A stretch of 7,074 nucleotides of DNA. It comes from JANWHZ01 sp035758575 (GTDB taxonomy: Bacteria > Patescibacteriota > Saccharimonadia > Saccharimonadales > UBA4665). The DNA lies in the NCBI GenBank assembly GCA_035758575.1, contig DASTXH010000062.1, forward strand, positions 1-7,074, in the 5' to 3' direction. Below, in pieces: positions 5,101 to 7,074 of the stretch (position 1 is the first letter of the stretch; each line of letters opens with the position of its first letter). Both the position numbers and the translations under genes were made by a program. A model generated the notes under the pieces. It saw only the letters and a program-made list of their open reading frames with translations. It did no database searches and was not told the origin of the DNA.

Positions 5101-6531
5101 TTACAGTGCAGCTAGAGTGGCATCGATGCGCCGCAGCGCCGTGTCTTTACCGAGTACTGTTAGACTGTCGGCCAAGCCGGGGCTGGATGGTGCCTGGGTG
5201 GTAGCGATACGAACCAGGCTGAACAGTACGGCTGGTTTGCTGCCGGTGCGCTCGAGTAGGCCGTTGAGTCTGTTGGTCAGGTCATCGAGCGAGAAATCGC
5301 TGGCGGCCAGCTCGTCGCGTGCTGTCTGCAATAGATCGCGCAGTATGGGCTGCTCTATCTTGGCCAATTGCTTGTTGGTAGTAATGAGTTCCAGGTTTAC
5401 GGGTAAATCAACAAAGAAGAATCGGGTAAGTTCGGGTAGCTCGCCAAAAAACTTTAGGCGTTCTTGCACCAGGGCGAGTACCTGTTTTTTGAATGCATCA
5501 TTAGTTGTCTTTGCTTCTTCCGGCCAGTAATTTTGTACGCGTTGATATAGCTCATCCAGCGGCAGCATACGGATATGCGCGCCGTTCATCCACAGTAAGC
5601 GTTTTTCATCAAACCGTGCCCCTGCCCGCTGCACGCGCTCCAGCGAGAATTTTTCAATCAGTTCCGGCACGGTAAATATTTCTTGTTCGGTGCCGTCGTT
5701 CCAGCCTAGGGACGCCATAAAGTTTACCAGTGCCTCGGGCAGGTACCCTTCCTTGGCGTAGTCCAGCACATCTTTGGCGCCATCGCGCTTGCTGAGTTTC
5801 TTTCGGCCGTCGGGGCCCATCACCGGGGGTACGGTAGCCAGGATCGGGCGTTCGATTTCCAGCGCTTCGTAGAGGTTCAAGAACTTCGGCACGCTGGCGA
5901 TAAACTCTTGCGCGCGTATGACATGCGTGCATTCCATCAGCAGATCATCGATGATGTGCGCAAAGTTGTAGGTGGGATAGCCGTCGCTTTTTATCAGGAT
6001 AAAGTCGTCCACCGCTTCAGCCCCGGCGCTGAGTTTGCCCATGATGGCATCGTCCCAGGTATATGCCTTGGGGTCAGATTTGAAGCGGAGCGCTTGCGTG
6101 CCGTCCCAGACGGGGGTGTTCTCTGGCCGGTGGTCACGATACAAAAAAGGTTTTTTGGCTGCCTTCGCTGCGTCGCGGAATCCATCCAGCTCCTCTGGCG
6201 AATACGGGTCGGCGTATGCCCTGCCCTTGTCGATAAGCTTTTGCGCCCATTCTTTGTAGGTGCCGAGCCGCTGGCTTTGGATATACGGGCTATGCGCACC
6301 GCCGATGCCCAGGCCTTCATCCCAGGTGATGCCCAGCCAGCGCAGCGACTTCATAATATGTTCGCCGGAGCCCTCTACTTCGCGTACTTTGTCGGTATCT
6401 TCCAGCCGTAGGATAAATTGGCCGCCGTAGTGCCGGGCGACGAGCCAGGCGAAGAGCGCGGTGCGAACACCGCCAACGTGCATATAGCCGGTGGGACTGG
6501 GGGCAAAGCGGGTACGTACAGGGTGTGTCAT
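5101..6531 (-). CDS. gltX: Glutamyl-tRNA synthetase (class I)
   Basis: This 476-aa enzyme charges tRNA with glutamate and so supplies protein synthesis. Bacteria without GlnRS use it to make Glu-tRNA(Gln) as well, for later amidation. It opens with RTRFAPSPTGYMHVGG, whose HVGG (18-21) stands at the class I HIGH motif. RLEDTD (42-47) follows, then the ATP-loop motif KLSKRDGA (245-252, KMSKS position) and a helical anticodon-binding C-terminus. Length is normal for GltX. The ATG at 6531 is chosen because family similarity begins there; the frame stays open to 6834, but those 101 codons are translated repeat DNA. The tRNA-contact stretch reads HVIRAQEF where many bacterial enzymes have HVIRGEEH, a variation that does not touch the catalytic motifs. 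A good promoter stands directly in front. It heads the run leading to DUF3048, kinase and regulator, with a 42-nt gap to the next gene. Confidence 0.97.
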   Translation of the reverse strand: MTHPVRTRFAPSPTGYMHVGGVRTALFAWLVARHYGGQFILRLEDTDKVREVEGSGEHIMKSLRWLGITWDEGLGIGGAHSPYIQSQRLGTYKEWAQKLIDKGRAYADPYSPEELDGFRDAAKAAKKPFLYRDHRPENTPVWDGTQALRFKSDPKAYTWDDAIMGKLSAGAEAVDDFILIKSDGYPTYNFAHIIDDLLMECTHVIRAQEFIASVPKFLNLYEALEIERPILATVPPVMGPDGRKKLSKRDGAKDVLDYAKEGYLPEALVNFMASLGWNDGTEQEIFTVPELIEKFSLERVQRAGARFDEKRLLWMNGAHIRMLPLDELYQRVQNYWPEEAKTTNDAFKKQVLALVQERLKFFGELPELTRFFFVDLPVNLELITTNKQLAKIEQPILRDLLQTARDELAASDFSLDDLTNRLNGLLERTGSKPAVLFSLVRIATTQAPSSPGLADSLTVLGKDTALRRIDATLAAL

Positions 6532-6541
6532 CTTATGCGCT

Positions 6542-6570
6542 AGTATACGGTGTTTTACACCAGAGTTCAA
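6542..6570 (-). promoter_or_regulatory. Promoter of gltX with inverted repeat in the spacer
   Basis: On the minus strand: TTGAAC (6570-6565), a 17-bp spacer, then TATACT (6547-6542). The ATG follows after 10 nt, so the transcript leader would be only about 3 nt and there is no room for a Shine-Dalgarno. The spacer contains ggtgt-ttt-acacc (6549-6561), a 5-bp inverted repeat that could be an operator or chance. Confidence 0.7.
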
Positions 6571-6574
6571 AGGT

Positions 6575-6591
6575 GTGCCCTGGCGGGGCAC
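6575..6591. repeat. Hairpin gtgccc/gggcac with TGGCG loop
   Basis: A perfect 6-bp stem (6575-6580/6586-6591) with loop TGGCG, followed on the plus strand by a broken T-tract (gtctttgtt). The same loop recurs in the 6942-6964 hairpin. It lies just upstream of the gltX promoter. Confidence 0.6.
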
Positions 6592-6646
6592 GTCTTTGTT
6601 CCCATGCTCGCTTTTTGTTGCTCCAACCAGCCACTGCCCGTGGCCC

Positions 6647-6664
6647 GTTCCTGCTGTCAGGAAC
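6647..6664. repeat. Hairpin gttcctg/caggaac
   Basis: A perfect 7-bp stem (6647-6653/6658-6664) closed by the 4-nt loop ctgt. A smaller stem, ccac/gtgg (6631-6634/6640-6643), lies just before it. Confidence 0.65.
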
Positions 6665-6682
6665 CAAGCCACCTCCTTTTGC

Positions 6683-6712
6683 CTTGATGCAAAAGTAGGC
6701 AAAAGATCAAGG
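6683..6712 (-). repeat. Right arm of 30-bp imperfect inverted repeat
   Basis: This is the reverse-complement partner of 72-101 (26 of 30 matches, 13 perfect at the outer end). The arm is itself partly palindromic: ccttgat (6682-6688) pairs with atcaagg (6706-6712). Confidence 0.85.
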
Positions 6713-6735
6713 CCCGAGCTCCCCCGTCCTCGGGC
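6712..6735. repeat. Hairpin gcccgag/ctcgggc
   Basis: A perfect 7-bp GC-rich stem (6712-6718/6729-6735) around a C-rich 10-nt loop. It looks like a terminator stem but has no U-tract on either side. Confidence 0.65.
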
Positions 6736-6839
6736 ACCTGTTGTGAAGCCTGACAACCGAGCCGACAACTCGTCACATTCGTTCCTCGGACAAGTCGGCT
6801 CGCCCCTTGCAAGGGAAGTTGTCAGTTCCACCAACAGGT
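6736..6839. repeat. Branched palindromic element of about 104 bp
   Basis: Nested stems are visible: acctgttg (6736-6743) with caacaggt (6832-6839), then ctgacaac (6750-6757) with gttgtcag (6818-6825). Inside these lie two hairpins: cgagccgac/gtcggctcg (6758-6766/6794-6802, 9 bp perfect) and the 12-bp palindrome cccttgcaaggg (6804-6815). Together they give a three-way junction. The stem nearest the junction and both inner stems are perfect, which points to selection or to a palindromic mobile repeat. Confidence 0.8.
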
Positions 6840-6874
6840 TCGCCGGGTACGCTCCGCATGGCCAGCTCAGCTAC

Positions 6875-6928
6875 AAGTGCAGTGGCAGTTTGGCAGTGCA
6901 GCAATAAACCATAAGTGCACTGGTGGTT
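6875..6928 (+). repeat. Imperfect 16-bp direct repeat
   Basis: aagtgcagtggcagtt (6875-6890) recurs as aagtgcactggtggtt (6913-6928), 13 of 16 identical, 38 bp apart. A further gcagtg-type motif lies between. It could be a remnant of repeat expansion; with two copies only, an iteron reading is not justified. Confidence 0.5.
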
Positions 6929-6941
6929 CTATTGGCATGCG

Positions 6942-6964
6942 GAACACACCTGGCGGGTGTGTTC
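6942..6964. repeat. Hairpin gaacacacc/ggtgtgttc with TGGCG loop
   Basis: A perfect 9-bp stem (6942-6950/6956-6964) with the 5-nt loop TGGCG, the same loop as in the hairpin at 6575-6591. Confidence 0.75.
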
Positions 6965-6965
6965 G

Positions 6966-7046
6966 TACGTTCTACAACTTCCTTCGGCGGCGTGAGCTCT
7001 GTCTGAGGAGCCGAGCGACGAGTTGTTGGGCCGGTTGTAGAACGTA
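6966..7046. repeat. Long stem-loop joining the unique sequence to the terminal repeat
   Basis: The 13-mer tacgttctacaac (6966-6978) is perfectly complementary to 7034-7046 (equal to 30-42). The 55-nt loop carries a further small stem, tcggc/gccga (6984-6988/7010-7014). The right arm lies within the terminal repeat, so the structure exists on one contiguous strand only at the right end or across a circle junction. Confidence 0.75.
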
Positions 7047-7074
7047 TCAACACACACCCACGTGGGTGGAGCTA
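7005..7074. repeat. 70-bp direct terminal repeat, right copy
   Basis: Identical to 1-70 at every position. The 14-bp palindrome recurs at 7055-7068. If the molecule is circular, this copy is an assembly overlap and the unit length is 7004 bp. Confidence 0.97.

Larger units (their letters stand above)
6571..7074. other. Hairpin-rich non-coding repeat region
   Basis: About 500 bases upstream of gltX carry no gene I can support. They are almost filled with back-to-back inverted repeats, listed separately. No tRNA, RNase P RNA, tmRNA or CRISPR signature was seen. It is most likely a cluster of palindromic dispersed repeats; one large structured RNA is the alternative. Confidence 0.7.

Noticed and set aside
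5908..6411. 167-codon plus-strand open frame opposite gltX
   Set aside because: It is antisense to the catalytic domain of gltX and has no own signals; a compositional shadow.
263..6531. UGA recoding, because none of the seven genes ends in TGA
   Set aside because: Seven genes are too few to judge, and the frames are complete and family-length with TGA read as stop, so the standard code fits.
6532..6834. N-terminal extension of gltX by 101 codons
   Set aside because: Family similarity begins at the ATG at 6531, a good promoter lies inside the extension, and the extra codons translate the hairpin-repeat DNA.
6875..6928. Iterons of a plasmid origin
   Set aside because: Only two diverged copies, no Rep gene and no clear AT-rich unwinding tract next to them.
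6571..7074. tRNA, tmRNA, RNase P RNA or CRISPR in the hairpin region
   Set aside because: I looked for T-arm, RNase P core and regular repeat-spacer patterns and found none.

Overview
The window most likely comes from a Patescibacteria/CPR bacterium, with Candidatus Saccharibacteria as my best guess. The reasons are short intergenic gaps, a membrane-anchored DUF3048 protein, a gltX set among hypothetical genes, mixed SD-led and apparently leaderless starts, and the standard genetic code. This placement rests on family impressions and not on a search.

Layout. Positions 1-262 are non-coding and rich in repeats. Positions 263-897 hold a two-gene minus-strand operon: an unrecognised 81-aa protein followed by a UmuD-like S24-fold protein. 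The latter has lost both catalytic residues and the cleavage-site Cys, and no umuC follows it. Positions 898-1287 are a gap holding the operon's promoter side and a weak promoter for a plus-strand Nudix-type protein (1288-1770) with a damaged Nudix box. This gene converges on, and shares a CTAG double stop with, a tightly packed minus-strand run covering 1767-6531. In transcription order the run is gltX (glutamyl-tRNA synthetase), a membrane-anchored extracellular DUF3048/YerB-like protein, a PAS-containing sensor histidine kinase, and a single-domain response regulator. Kinase and regulator are translationally coupled: the regulator's Shine-Dalgarno is the last two codons plus stop of the kinase. 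DUF3048 ends 8 nt before the kinase starts, which suggests a three-gene signalling unit.

Positions 6571-7074 are non-coding and made almost wholly of hairpins. They include a branched palindrome of about 104 bp, and a 30-bp inverted copy (26/30) of a sequence near the left end. The first and last 70 bases are identical, so the molecule either closes into a 7004-bp circle or is a chromosomal segment bounded by copies of a dispersed repeat. An essential gltX, the lack of any replication or mobilisation gene, and the palindromic nature of the ends favour the second reading, but the sequence alone cannot settle it.

The points most worth following up are the protease-dead UmuD-like protein with its coupled small partner, the DUF3048-kinase-receiver unit, the structured terminal repeat region, and several genes whose -10 elements sit so close to the start codon that leaderless transcripts are predicted.
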